DNA of 64,000 nt from an uncultured Pelagibacteraceae bacterium (GTDB lineage: Bacteria > Pseudomonadota > Alphaproteobacteria > Pelagibacterales > Pelagibacteraceae). The notes beneath the pieces are model-generated. The model saw nothing but the letters and a program-made list of their open reading frames with translations, searched no databases and was not told the origin of the DNA. Both the position numbers and the translations under genes were made by a program. The stretch is from NCBI GenBank assembly GCA_902552805.1, contig CACDIC010000002.1:1-64000 (forward strand). Reading direction: 5' to 3'. This document shows, one piece after another, positions 46,880-55,329 of this stretch; positions within the stretch are counted from its first letter, which is position 1, and each line of letters starts with the position of its first letter.

Positions 46880-48057
46880 TGTCCTTAAATAGACTTTCAG
46901 ACAAACTGGTTTTTAACATATTAGCGGGAATAAATATTGGAAATCTAGAAATTACAAATTATCAAGGAGAAGTTTTTAAATTTGGAAATCCTCAGGATAA
47001 TTTAAAGGCTAAATTGAAAATTAAAAAACCAAATTTTTCTTTCAATCTTATAAAGGGTGGCAGCATTGGTTTTGCTGAGTCTTACATGAGAGGAGAATTT
47101 GAAACTGATAATTTATCCAATCTCATTGAAATAACAGCTCGAAATATCAAAATCATATACAAGTTTTCAGGTTTACTCGATTTTCCAATTATAAATTTTT
47201 TAAAAGGTATCTTTATAAAAAATACAAAAAATAGAAGTAAGGAAAATATTGCAAAACATTATGACTTAGGAAATGATTTTTTTTCTTTATGGCTTGATGA
47301 AACTTTAACTTACTCAAGCGGAATTTTTAGTGAGACCACTAAAGATCTTTCTGATGCACAAAATAACAAATATCAAAAAATGATAGATTTAATAAAACCA
47401 AACCATGGCGACAGGGTTTTAGAAATCGGATGTGGCTGGGGTGGTTTTGCAGAATATTTAGGAAAAAAATATGATGTAAAATTAGATTGTATTACTATTT
47501 CAAAAAAACAATTTGAATATGCAAAAAAAAGAATTCATAATTGTGGTTTAAATGAAAAAGTAAATATCGAAATAAAAGATTATAGAGATTTAAAAAATAA
47601 ATATAATTCAATAGCGTCCATAGAAATGATTGAGGCAGTAGGGCAAAATTATTTGGAAGGTTATTTTAAAACTATTAAGAAAAACCTTTCTAAAAATGGT
47701 AGGGCTGCCATTCAAGCAATTACAATAGATGATAGTTTATTTGATAGATATAAAACGAAACAAGATTTTATTCAAAAATATATTTTTCCAGGAGGATTTT
47801 TGCCAAGTAAAAATAGCTTAAACAAATATGTTTCAGACAATGGTTTAACAATAAAGTCTTACGACTCATATGCTGATCATTATGCAAATACATTAGCTAT
47901 TTGGAAAAATGAATTTAATAGAAAATGGGATCTCATTAAAAAACAAGGTTTTGATTTAACTTTTAAAAGAATGTGGGAGTTTTACCTATCTTATTGTGAG
48001 GCTGGATTTAAATCGAAAAATATTGATCTGATACAATTTTCAATTCAAAATAAATAA
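46879..48057 (+). CDS. Cfa-family SAM-dependent fatty-acid methyltransferase with altered active site
   Basis: A 392-residue member of the cyclopropane fatty acid synthase family. Lipid/substrate region KHYDLGNDFFSLWLDETLTYSSGIF (127-150), SAM motif LEIGCGWGGF (181-190). Compared with E. coli Cfa, the catalytic Glu (239) and Tyr (317) are kept as E252 and Y335, but the residues for C139 and H266, which with them hold bicarbonate, are S147 and Q279. The enzyme may therefore methylate an acyl chain without closing a cyclopropane, like the methylases of methyl-branched or furan fatty acid pathways. Position behind COG2907 and DUF1365 genes agrees. Confidence 0.85.
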   Translation: MSLNRLSDKLVFNILAGINIGNLEITNYQGEVFKFGNPQDNLKAKLKIKKPNFSFNLIKGGSIGFAESYMRGEFETDNLSNLIEITARNIKIIYKFSGLLDFPIINFLKGIFIKNTKNRSKENIAKHYDLGNDFFSLWLDETLTYSSGIFSETTKDLSDAQNNKYQKMIDLIKPNHGDRVLEIGCGWGGFAEYLGKKYDVKLDCITISKKQFEYAKKRIHNCGLNEKVNIEIKDYRDLKNKYNSIASIEMIEAVGQNYLEGYFKTIKKNLSKNGRAAIQAITIDDSLFDRYKTKQDFIQKYIFPGGFLPSKNSLNKYVSDNGLTIKSYDSYADHYANTLAIWKNEFNRKWDLIKKQGFDLTFKRMWEFYLSYCEAGFKSKNIDLIQFSIQNK

Positions 48058-48070
48058 ATAACGGGGTCTT

Positions 48071-48619
48071 GTGAGCAAAATAATAAACTTAAGATCAATT
48101 TTATTGATAATCTCTTTATTCTTAATTACAAACTGCTCAAATAATAGTGATATGAAACCAGAGGATTTTAAAGGTAAAGAACCAAGATTAATCATAGAAA
48201 ATTACTTGTCAGGCAATGTTAAAGCTTGGGGAGTTCTTCAGAATAGATCCGGAAAAGTTACTAGACAATTTTCAGCAGATTTAGATGGTAAGTGGGATGG
48301 TAAGCAATTAATTCTTGATGAAAAATTTAATTGGGATGACGGTGAAGTACAAACTAGGCAATGGCAAATTACTAAAATAGACGACAACAATTATGAGGGA
48401 ACTGCTGGAGACGTAGTTGGTAAAGCCAAGGGATATTCATATGGTCCCGCATTTAAATTTGAGTATGTTTTATTAGTTCCAGTAAAAGGGAAAGAAATTA
48501 AGATTACTTTTGATGATTGGATTTTTAAACAGGATGATCGAGTAGCAATTAATAGAGCTACAATGACTAAATTTGGTATTAAAGTTGCTGAATTGACAGT
48601 GGTGTTTGTAAAAGATTAA
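48071..48619 (+). CDS. DUF3833 family lipoprotein
   Basis: A 182-residue predicted lipoprotein starting at a GTG (GGGG eight bases upstream). The signal sequence ends with LITNC, so C22 is the likely lipidation site. The mature part shows the DUF3833 pattern: YLSGNVKAWGVLQNRSGKVTRQF, WDGKQLILDEKFNWDDGE and FDDWIFKQDDRVAINRATMTKFG. Function unknown; it is regularly seen next to the Cfa/DUF1365/COG2907 group in other proteobacteria and here closes that run, 13 bases behind the methyltransferase. Confidence 0.85.
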   Translation: MSKIINLRSILLIISLFLITNCSNNSDMKPEDFKGKEPRLIIENYLSGNVKAWGVLQNRSGKVTRQFSADLDGKWDGKQLILDEKFNWDDGEVQTRQWQITKIDDNNYEGTAGDVVGKAKGYSYGPAFKFEYVLLVPVKGKEIKITFDDWIFKQDDRVAINRATMTKFGIKVAELTVVFVKD

Positions 48620-49377
48620 TCTTTCTTTTGATATTTAGTTAATTTTCCAACTAAACCAAAATAAATCTTACTTGGGAGAAAACTTAAGATTTTCAGTACA
48701 ATAGTTAATGATTTTGGAAAATGAATTTCAAAAGTCTTTTTATTTACTAAGCCATCATATATTTTTTCAGCCGCATATTCAGTAGTCTTTAAAAAAGGCA
48801 TTTTAAAATCATTTTTATCTGTCATTGGAGTTTTGATAAAACCTGGAGATACCAAACATACTCTCACATTTGATCGACCAAAATCAAAATATAGACTTTC
48901 TGCTAAATTATTAAGAGCAGATTTTGAAGGTCCGTATCCGGTTGAATTTGGTAAACCTCTATAACCAGCTATTGATGAAACAATAGTAATTGTCCCACTT
49001 TTCTTGTTTTTAAAATATTCTTCGACTGCTTTGATGGTATTCAATGTCCCAAAAAAATTAATTTTGAACACTTCCTCAATTTGTTCAACATCAATATCCC
49101 TTTCTTTTTTTGGATTCCATGTGCCAGTGGAAAAAAAACAAATATCTATATTTTCAAATTTATTTTTAATTTTTTCAAAAACCTCTTTGCATTTTGATTT
49201 ATCAGTCACATCTAATGGAAATGGACTTATATTTTCATGATTGACTGAAATCTCATTAAGAAGATTCTCACGTCTGGCTGAAATAGCAACATTCCACCCC
49301 TCATTAGCAAATTTTATTGCAAGAGCTTTACCGATTCCGGTACTTCCACCAGTAATCCAAATTGTTTTTTTATTCAT
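48616..49377 (-). CDS. Short-chain dehydrogenase/reductase
   Basis: A 253-residue classical SDR. Cofactor motif WITGGSTGIGKA (7-18), catalytic Ser at about 135 in VSSIAGY, Y148 and K152 in TGYGPSKSAL. Arg residues after the first strand (SARRENL) favour NADP(H). It converges on the DUF3833 gene with a four-base overlap and is divergent from tspO. SDR genes commonly accompany the adjacent COG2907/DUF1365/Cfa cluster in other species, so a role in the same lipid pathway is possible. Substrate unknown. Confidence 0.88.
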   Translation of the reverse strand: MNKKTIWITGGSTGIGKALAIKFANEGWNVAISARRENLLNEISVNHENISPFPLDVTDKSKCKEVFEKIKNKFENIDICFFSTGTWNPKKERDIDVEQIEEVFKINFFGTLNTIKAVEEYFKNKKSGTITIVSSIAGYRGLPNSTGYGPSKSALNNLAESLYFDFGRSNVRVCLVSPGFIKTPMTDKNDFKMPFLKTTEYAAEKIYDGLVNKKTFEIHFPKSLTIVLKILSFLPSKIYFGLVGKLTKYQKKD

Positions 49378-49401
49378 TATCTAAAGATGTATAATACTTA
49401 A

Positions 49402-49869
49402 ATGTTAAAAAATAAATTTTTATCATTCATACTTTTTTTTATTATCACATTTTCAGCCTCATTTATTGGTAGTTTAGTCACAATTAATTTAAAAGACCCT
49501 TGGTATTCTCAATTAGTCAAATCAGATTTTAACCCACCTGACTGGGTGTTTGCACCTGTTTGGACAACGCTTTACTTAATGATGACATTTGCTATTTGGT
49601 TTTTTTGGCATAGTAAAAATAGAGACATGAACACGATTTATATTTATTTTATTCACATTATATTTAATACAACTTGGAGTATTGTTTTTTTTGGATTACA
49701 CCAAATTTTTTTTGCTTTGATTGTTATGGTAATCCTAATTGGTTTAATAATTACTTTGATAATAAGATATAAGCGTGTCAATTTTGTGAGTTATTATTTA
49801 ATGATTCCCTATTTACTTTGGTGTTGCTATGCATTATTTCTGAATATTAACTTACTAATATTAAATTAA
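49402..49869 (+). CDS. tspO: TspO/MBR family membrane protein
   Basis: A 155-residue five-helix membrane protein. The signature SDFNPPDWVFAPVWTTLYLMM and the late IPYLLWCCYALFLN match TspO (the tetrapyrrole/cholesterol-site motifs). In alphaproteobacteria TspO represses photosynthesis genes and binds tetrapyrroles under oxygen and light; in SAR11 its role is not known. Divergent from the SDR gene and shares one base with the DAO-family gene that follows. Confidence 0.88.
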   Translation: MLKNKFLSFILFFIITFSASFIGSLVTINLKDPWYSQLVKSDFNPPDWVFAPVWTTLYLMMTFAIWFFWHSKNRDMNTIYIYFIHIIFNTTWSIVFFGLHQIFFALIVMVILIGLIITLIIRYKRVNFVSYYLMIPYLLWCCYALFLNINLLILN

Positions 49870-50972
49870 TGGATGATGTTGTAATAGTTGGGGGTGGAAT
49901 AATTGGAGCCGCAACTGCTTATTTTTTATCAAAAGAGGGCAGAAAAGTTAAAGTCATAGAAAAAGACCCAACTTATAAAACTGCTTCTTTCCCTTTGTCA
50001 TTAGGTGGCTTTAGAAGACAATTTTTCCAAAAAGAAAATATTTTATTAGGAAAATTTGCCAGAGAATTTATTTTTCAAATTCCAGATTTATTAAAAACTG
50101 AAAAAAATCCAAAACCCACTGCTAGTATGGTGACCAATGGTTATTTATTAATGTTTGGACCTGAGCATGCAGATGAACAATACAAAGCGCTGGAAAATCA
50201 TAAAGCTTGTGATGCGGGAACAAAAAATATCAAAGGCTCTGAATTAAATAAGTTTTTTCCATATATTAATGGTGAAGGAATTGAAACGGCAACTTTTACA
50301 GACAATCAAAGCGAAGGATGGATTGACCCCTTCATGTTTCATAGTGCTCTAAAAAGTAAAGCGATTGATCTTGGTGCAGAATTTGTTAAGGGTGAAGTTA
50401 AATCTCTCTCAGAAATTAATGCTAAGACAATTATTTCAGCAGCTGGATGCTGGACTAAAGAGCTTTTAGAGGATATCCCTGTTGAACCTCAAAAACATAC
50501 AGTTTTTAGAGTAAAGTGCCCAAAACATATTCCTGAAATGCCATTAACCGGAGATCTAACAACAGGAGTTTATTGGAGACCGGAAGGTAAAGAATACTTA
50601 GCTGGTTCACCAAAATCAGTCTTTGATGCCAAAGATCTTGAACCTGCATGGGATGATTTTGAAGAATTGGTTTGGCCAGCATTGGCTCATAGAATACCGG
50701 CTATGGAAGAATTAAAATTAACCGGTGGCTGGGCTGGATATTATGATTGCAATCGACTTGATAACAATGCAGTTGTTGGAAAACATCCAAAATTTGAAAA
50801 TGTTTATTTAGCAACAGGTTTCACAGGAAGAGGATTAATGCAAGCTCCAGGAATTGGTAGAGCATTAACAGAATTGATTACGACGGGTGCTTATCAATCA
50901 ATTGATATTTCAAATATGGCGGTCGAAAGAGTTTTAGGTAAACAGGCAAGACATGAGCCATATGTTCTTTAA
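49869..50972 (+). CDS. DAO-family FAD-dependent oxidoreductase (sarcosine/amino-acid oxidase-like)
   Basis: A 367-residue flavoprotein: FAD motif VIVGGGIIGAATAYFLS (GxGxxG at 8-13) and E-rich second strand, then a C-terminal FTGRGLMQAPGIGRALTELI typical of the D-amino-acid/sarcosine/dimethylglycine oxidase group. Specificity cannot be read from sequence. If it demethylates a glycine derivative, it would feed glycine and C1 units to the gcv system in the window (inference). Shares a base with tspO; converges on selO with no gap. Confidence 0.85.
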   Translation: MDDVVIVGGGIIGAATAYFLSKEGRKVKVIEKDPTYKTASFPLSLGGFRRQFFQKENILLGKFAREFIFQIPDLLKTEKNPKPTASMVTNGYLLMFGPEHADEQYKALENHKACDAGTKNIKGSELNKFFPYINGEGIETATFTDNQSEGWIDPFMFHSALKSKAIDLGAEFVKGEVKSLSEINAKTIISAAGCWTKELLEDIPVEPQKHTVFRVKCPKHIPEMPLTGDLTTGVYWRPEGKEYLAGSPKSVFDAKDLEPAWDDFEELVWPALAHRIPAMEELKLTGGWAGYYDCNRLDNNAVVGKHPKFENVYLATGFTGRGLMQAPGIGRALTELITTGAYQSIDISNMAVERVLGKQARHEPYVL

Positions 50973-52427
50973 TTAAGTTCCACAAAAAGTTTGATAATTT
51001 TCATTTGAACTGGATAATATTTGGTATTCACTGATATCTTTTTGATCAGTATAGGGACTATTTAAGATTTTTAAAAAGTTGAGCAAAGGTTCCAAATTTC
51101 CTTGATCTGCATCTCTAAGAGTATTTTCAACTATATGATTTCTTGGAATTAAAAGAGGGTTTGTACTTCTCATCAATTTTTTATGCTTTTCCTTTGAATT
51201 ATCATGACTTGATGATCTTTCCTGCCACCTTTTTTTCCAGTTGCTAAAATCAGCACTTTCATAAATATTATCTTTTTGAGTTTTAAAGTTCATCAAGTGG
51301 CAAAATGTATTTGTGTAATCAACTTTATTTTGATGCATCCAAGTGAGTAAGTCTAAAATTAGGTACTTATCTTTTTTATCCGAACCAATTAAGCCTAGCT
51401 TAGCCCTCATCATATTTAACCACTTTTCTTCATATATTTTTTCAAAAGTGTCAATTATTTCAGTTGCTAATTTTACAGCTGTATCTTGGTCTTTATCAAT
51501 CAAAGGTATCAAGCACTCAGCAAATCTCGAAAGATTCCATTTTGTTATAACCGGCTGATTGCAATAAGCATATCTTCCTAATTTATCAATTGAACTAAAT
51601 ACAGTTTTTGGATCATAAATATCCATGAAAGCACAGGGTCCGTAGTCAATGGTCTCACCAGCTATACTCATGTTATCTGTATTCATTACACCATGAATAA
51701 ATCCAACTCTCATCCAATTAACAACTAAATCAATCTGTTTATCTAAAACAACTTTTAAAAGATCTAACGCTTTATTTTTTGAATTTTCTATTTCTGGGTA
51801 ATGTCTTTTGACAACATAATCAAATAGTGTCTCTAATTCACCTTTTTTATTTCTCGCTGCAATATACTGAAAAGTTCCTACTCTAATATGACTTGATGCT
51901 ACTCTAGTGAGTATAGCACCTTCTAATGGTGTCTCTCTAATTACATTTTCTCCAGTTTTGGCGACCGCTAGACTTCGCGTCGTTGGTATATTTAAGGCAT
52001 ACATTGCTTCACTTATTAAATATTCTCTTAACATAGGCCCTAATGCTGCTCTTCCATCTCCATTTCTTGAAAAAGCAGTTTTTCCTGAGCCTTTAAATTG
52101 AATATCGTATCTATGATTATTTTTAGATACATGTTCTCCAATTAAAACTGCTCTACCATCACCGAGCATTGTAAAATGGCCAAATTGATGACCTGCATAA
52201 GCTTGTGCTATTGAATTACTATTTTTCGGCAATTCGTTTCCTGTAAATATGGCCGATAACTCAGACTGACTTATTTCAGAAAAGTCTAAATTTAGATCCT
52301 TAGCCAAAGACTCATTTAATAAAATCAGTTTAGGATTTTTAACTTTTACTGGATTTATCTTTTCTCTAAATGGCTTAGGCAATTTGGAATATGTGTTATC
52401 AAAATTCCAATTGATATTATTTTTCAT
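50973..52427 (-). CDS. selO: Protein adenylyltransferase SelO (YdiU family)
   Basis: A 484-residue pseudokinase-fold AMPylator. Recognisable: YAGHQFGHFTMLGDGRAVLIGE, KGSGKTAFSRNGDGRAALGPMLREY, LRVVG-like RSLAVAKTGENV, and GFIHGVMNTDNMSIAGETIDYGPCAFMD with the metal-binding Asn/Asp. A single Cys three residues from the C-terminus (TFCGT) is in the position of the selenocysteine of eukaryotic SelO. By family knowledge it AMPylates redox proteins in oxidative stress. It lies six bases downstream of msrA, another oxidative repair gene. Confidence 0.95.
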   Translation of the reverse strand: MKNNINWNFDNTYSKLPKPFREKINPVKVKNPKLILLNESLAKDLNLDFSEISQSELSAIFTGNELPKNSNSIAQAYAGHQFGHFTMLGDGRAVLIGEHVSKNNHRYDIQFKGSGKTAFSRNGDGRAALGPMLREYLISEAMYALNIPTTRSLAVAKTGENVIRETPLEGAILTRVASSHIRVGTFQYIAARNKKGELETLFDYVVKRHYPEIENSKNKALDLLKVVLDKQIDLVVNWMRVGFIHGVMNTDNMSIAGETIDYGPCAFMDIYDPKTVFSSIDKLGRYAYCNQPVITKWNLSRFAECLIPLIDKDQDTAVKLATEIIDTFEKIYEEKWLNMMRAKLGLIGSDKKDKYLILDLLTWMHQNKVDYTNTFCHLMNFKTQKDNIYESADFSNWKKRWQERSSSHDNSKEKHKKLMRSTNPLLIPRNHIVENTLRDADQGNLEPLLNFLKILNSPYTDQKDISEYQILSSSNENYQTFCGT

Positions 52428-52433
52428 AAATTG

Positions 52434-53009
52434 CTACATTTTCCAAATTCTATTTAAAATCTCTTCTCTTCTACAAGCTTTTTTATATTTTAAATAATTT
52501 AAAAAATATACTTCATAATAATCTTGATGATGATCTTCAGCTATATAAAATTTTTCAAATTCTTTAATATAAGTAACAACTTTTTTATTAAATTTTTTTT
52601 CTAGTCTTCTAAAATCTTTTTCAATTAAATCTTTTTCCTTTTGATTTGTATAAAAAGCTGCGGATCTGTAGCTATAGCCTTTGTCACAAAACTGGCCATA
52701 AGGATCAAATGGATCTATATTGAGCCAAAAATTTTTAAGTAATTCTTCGTAAGATATTAAACTTGCGTCATAAATTATTTCTACAACTTCGAGGTGACCT
52801 GTATTTCCATAAGTAACTTCTTCATAGGTTGGATTTTCAGTTTTTCCTCCAGAGTATCCAGAAATCACTTTCTCAACACCTGTTAATTTTTCAAAAGACT
52901 CTTCCATGCACCAGAAACAACCACCAGCAAAATACGCTTTACTTTTCTCAGCTGCTAATACTGAATTTGCAATTATTAAGTTTAAAAATATGAATAATAA
53001 AAATCTCAT
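52434..53009 (-). CDS. msrA: Peptide methionine sulfoxide reductase MsrA, exported
   Basis: Reduces methionine-S-sulfoxide in proteins. The start at 53009 gives a signal peptide (MRFLLFIFLNLIIANSVLAA) then the active site YFAGGCFWCMEE, nucleophile C31, resolving cysteines later (C near GQFCDKGYSYRS and in KKACRREE). A start six codons further up would only lengthen the leader. A signal peptide means repair of periplasmic or outer-membrane proteins. Followed by selO on the same strand; the pair forms a redox-stress unit. Confidence 0.94.
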   Translation of the reverse strand: MRFLLFIFLNLIIANSVLAAEKSKAYFAGGCFWCMEESFEKLTGVEKVISGYSGGKTENPTYEEVTYGNTGHLEVVEIIYDASLISYEELLKNFWLNIDPFDPYGQFCDKGYSYRSAAFYTNQKEKDLIEKDFRRLEKKFNKKVVTYIKEFEKFYIAEDHHQDYYEVYFLNYLKYKKACRREEILNRIWKM

Positions 53010-53051
53010 GACCAAAAATTTATACAAAAATTGGGAATTGAGTCTAGATTA

Positions 53052-53085
53052 TTAAAGGTAGCTACCTTAAGTAGCTATCCTTTAA
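53052..53085 (-). terminator. Hairpin after the formate dehydrogenase gene
   Basis: TTAAAGG-TAGCTAC-CTTAA-GTAGCTA-T-CCTTTAA: a 14-base-pair stem with one bulged base between fdh and msrA, both on the minus strand. No strong T-tract, so a Rho-independent terminator is only probable. Confidence 0.6.
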
Positions 53086-53098
53086 TAGTTAGAATGAT

Positions 53099-54298
53099 TT
53101 ATTTTTTCTGATATTTAGCTGCTTCTTCAGAACCACCCGTAGCAGATCCTTTACTATATGAGTGAGCACCCATTCCAGCCAATTGTCCATCTTTGACAAT
53201 AAGATATTGATCTCTAATTGCTTTTCCCTCAAAGAAACATTCTAAGATTTCTCTTACACCATCAGCATATCTTGTTTGAGCTGACAAAGATGTTCCAGAA
53301 GTGTGAGGTGTCATTCCATGGTTAGGCATTGTTCTCCATACATGATCATTTGGAGCTGGTTGTGGAAACCAAACGTCTCCAGCGTAACCACTTAGTTGAC
53401 CACTCTTCAATGCTTTTGCGATTGCATCTCGATTACAAATTTTACCTCTTGCCGTGTTTACAATATAAGCGCCTTTTTTCATTTTGCTTATCATTGCATC
53501 GTCAAATAAGTTCTCAGTCTCAGGATGGAGAGGACAATTTATAGTCACGACATCACAAACTTTAACCATAGACTCTACTGACTCATGAAATGTTAAGTTT
53601 AATTCTTTTTCAACACTATCTGGTAATTTGTGTCTATCAAAATAATGTAAGTGTACATCAAATGGTTTCATTTTTCTTAATGCATCTAAACCGATACGGC
53701 CAGCAGCAACAGTTCCAATGTGCATACCTTCAACATCATAAGATCTTTGCACAGCATCTGCTATGTTCCATCCACCTTCATTAACAATTCTATGTTGGTT
53801 GTGATAGTCTCTCACCATTGATACAATCATCATTACAATGTGTTCAGCAACAGATCTTGAATTACAAAAAGTTACTTCAACCACATCAATTTTGTTATCC
53901 ATAGCTGCTTGTAAATCCACGTGATCAGAGCCAATTCCGGCTGTAATAGCCATTTTTAAGTTTTTAGCTTTAGCAATTCTTTCTTTAGTTAAATAGTACG
54001 GAAAAAAAGGTTGAGAAATTACTATATCAGCATCAACGATATGCTTATCAGCCTCACATCCGTCTCCATCTTTACTATTAGTAACTACTAACTCGTGTCC
54101 ATTACTTTCTAAAAATTTTCTTAATCCTAATTCTCCTGAAACACATCCTAACAATTCTCCTGGATTAAAATCTCTTCCTTTTGGTGAAGGTAATGTCATC
54201 CCATCTGGATATTTTTCTAGTTTAGGAAGATCTTTAAGTGGATATGACTTAGGCATTCCTCCTTTTGGATCATCATATAATACACATAATATTTTCAT
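53099..54298 (-). CDS. fdh: NAD-dependent formate dehydrogenase
   Basis: Oxidises formate to CO2 with reduction of NAD+, no metal required. The 399-residue protein is a close match in pattern to the Pseudomonas sp. 101 enzyme: FPYYLTKERIAKAKNLKMAITAGIGSDHVDL (catalytic Asn site is in the VEVTFCNSRSVAEH segment), an NAD-binding GxGxxG-like VAAGRIG, catalytic HTSGTSLSAQTRY and the tail YSKGSATGGSEEAAKYQKK. The nucleotide loop reads AAGRIG rather than GAGRIG. It ties to the gcv-linked C1 pool: formate from THF oxidation can be burned for energy. Long 77-base gap upstream to the HPP gene. Confidence 0.97.
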   Translation of the reverse strand: MKILCVLYDDPKGGMPKSYPLKDLPKLEKYPDGMTLPSPKGRDFNPGELLGCVSGELGLRKFLESNGHELVVTNSKDGDGCEADKHIVDADIVISQPFFPYYLTKERIAKAKNLKMAITAGIGSDHVDLQAAMDNKIDVVEVTFCNSRSVAEHIVMMIVSMVRDYHNQHRIVNEGGWNIADAVQRSYDVEGMHIGTVAAGRIGLDALRKMKPFDVHLHYFDRHKLPDSVEKELNLTFHESVESMVKVCDVVTINCPLHPETENLFDDAMISKMKKGAYIVNTARGKICNRDAIAKALKSGQLSGYAGDVWFPQPAPNDHVWRTMPNHGMTPHTSGTSLSAQTRYADGVREILECFFEGKAIRDQYLIVKDGQLAGMGAHSYSKGSATGGSEEAAKYQKK

Positions 54299-54375
54299 TT
54301 ATTCTCCTGCGTTACTTTCGATCGTTAATTTATTTTGAGACATCTAACATTATTTTAATGTCGCTAGCAAACAAA

Positions 54376-54840
54376 TTATTTTGTTTTTGGATAATTCTTT
54401 TTAAGTATAAATTTATTAATTATAATAGCAAAAACTAGAATAATTATTGATCCTGAAATTATTGGGCTTAACAAATAGTCTAGTGAGACACTTCCCATAA
54501 TAACTATAATTGGATTTCCACCTGCAGGTGGATGGGTTACATTTAACAATATCATTAGACCCACTCCAAAACCAACTGCTAATGGAATAATTATAAATAA
54601 TGGCAAAGGAATTAAATATAAAAAAAACATTCCTACTGTTGCAGTTACTAGATGCCCAAAAAAAACATTTTTGGGTTGGGCAAAGGGGCTTTCGGGATAT
54701 CCATACAACAGAACCATTGATGATCCAAAAGATGCAATAAGAAAAATTCCAAATTCAGTTTTGTAAGTTAGTAAAGTTAAAATACCTATAGTGATAATTG
54801 AAAATAATCCTGCAATAAAAGATTGTTTTAAATTACCCAT
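54376..54840 (-). CDS. HPP family membrane protein
   Basis: A 154-residue protein with four to five predicted membrane helices carrying the defining motif NVTHPPAGGNP (about residues 100-110). Family members include nitrite transporters of chloroplasts and cyanobacteria and proteins of unknown role. No transport activity can be inferred here. It lies four bases after the SufU-like gene. Confidence 0.85.
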   Translation of the reverse strand: MGNLKQSFIAGLFSIITIGILTLLTYKTEFGIFLIASFGSSMVLLYGYPESPFAQPKNVFFGHLVTATVGMFFLYLIPLPLFIIIPLAVGFGVGLMILLNVTHPPAGGNPIIVIMGSVSLDYLLSPIISGSIIILVFAIIINKFILKKNYPKTK

Positions 54841-54844
54841 GAGA

Positions 54845-55243
54845 TCATTTTGATACTATTTTTTTTATTGTTTTAAAAGGTAATAAAATACATTCTTTAC
54901 GAGATAGATTTTTATCATTGAATATTTTATTTAGTGATTTCCATTTTTTTTCAATATTTTCAACGTTTCCCTCAAAATAATGTTTTGCATCATCGCACAA
55001 TTCATTAATTTTAGATTTATTTTCATTCATTGAAATTTTTGAAAGTAAGCTTGCTGAGGCTTGACAATAAACACAGGACTTACCTTGATAACCAAAATCA
55101 ATAATTTTATTTTTTTTGATAACTAAATCTATTTGCATCTCATCACCACACATTGAATTTTTCAATTTTGAGTGGTGTGTATAATTTTTGATACTTTTGT
55201 TATTGTTGGTATCAGAGGCTATTTTAAGAATATCCAAATTCAT
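54845..55243 (-). CDS. SufU/NifU N-terminal-like iron-sulfur scaffold protein
   Basis: A 132-residue protein of the IscU/SufU fold. The three cluster-ligand cysteines are visible: C32 in MCGDEMQ, C57 (or C60) in GKSCVYCQASAS, and C118 in RKECILLPF; the conserved Asp D34 is present. It likely assembles or transfers Fe-S clusters, paired with a SufS-type desulfurase elsewhere. In an operon with the HPP gene. Nearby enzymes needing clusters are not obvious, since the adjacent fdh is metal-free. Confidence 0.88.
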   Translation of the reverse strand: MNLDILKIASDTNNNKSIKNYTHHSKLKNSMCGDEMQIDLVIKKNKIIDFGYQGKSCVYCQASASLLSKISMNENKSKINELCDDAKHYFEGNVENIEKKWKSLNKIFNDKNLSRKECILLPFKTIKKIVSK

Positions 55244-55329
55244 ATTAATTTATTATATTAGTCCTAATACTTTGTATAACAATTTAATTTATGTTGTAGT
55301 ACTAATCAATTAGATCTAAATAGTCGATT

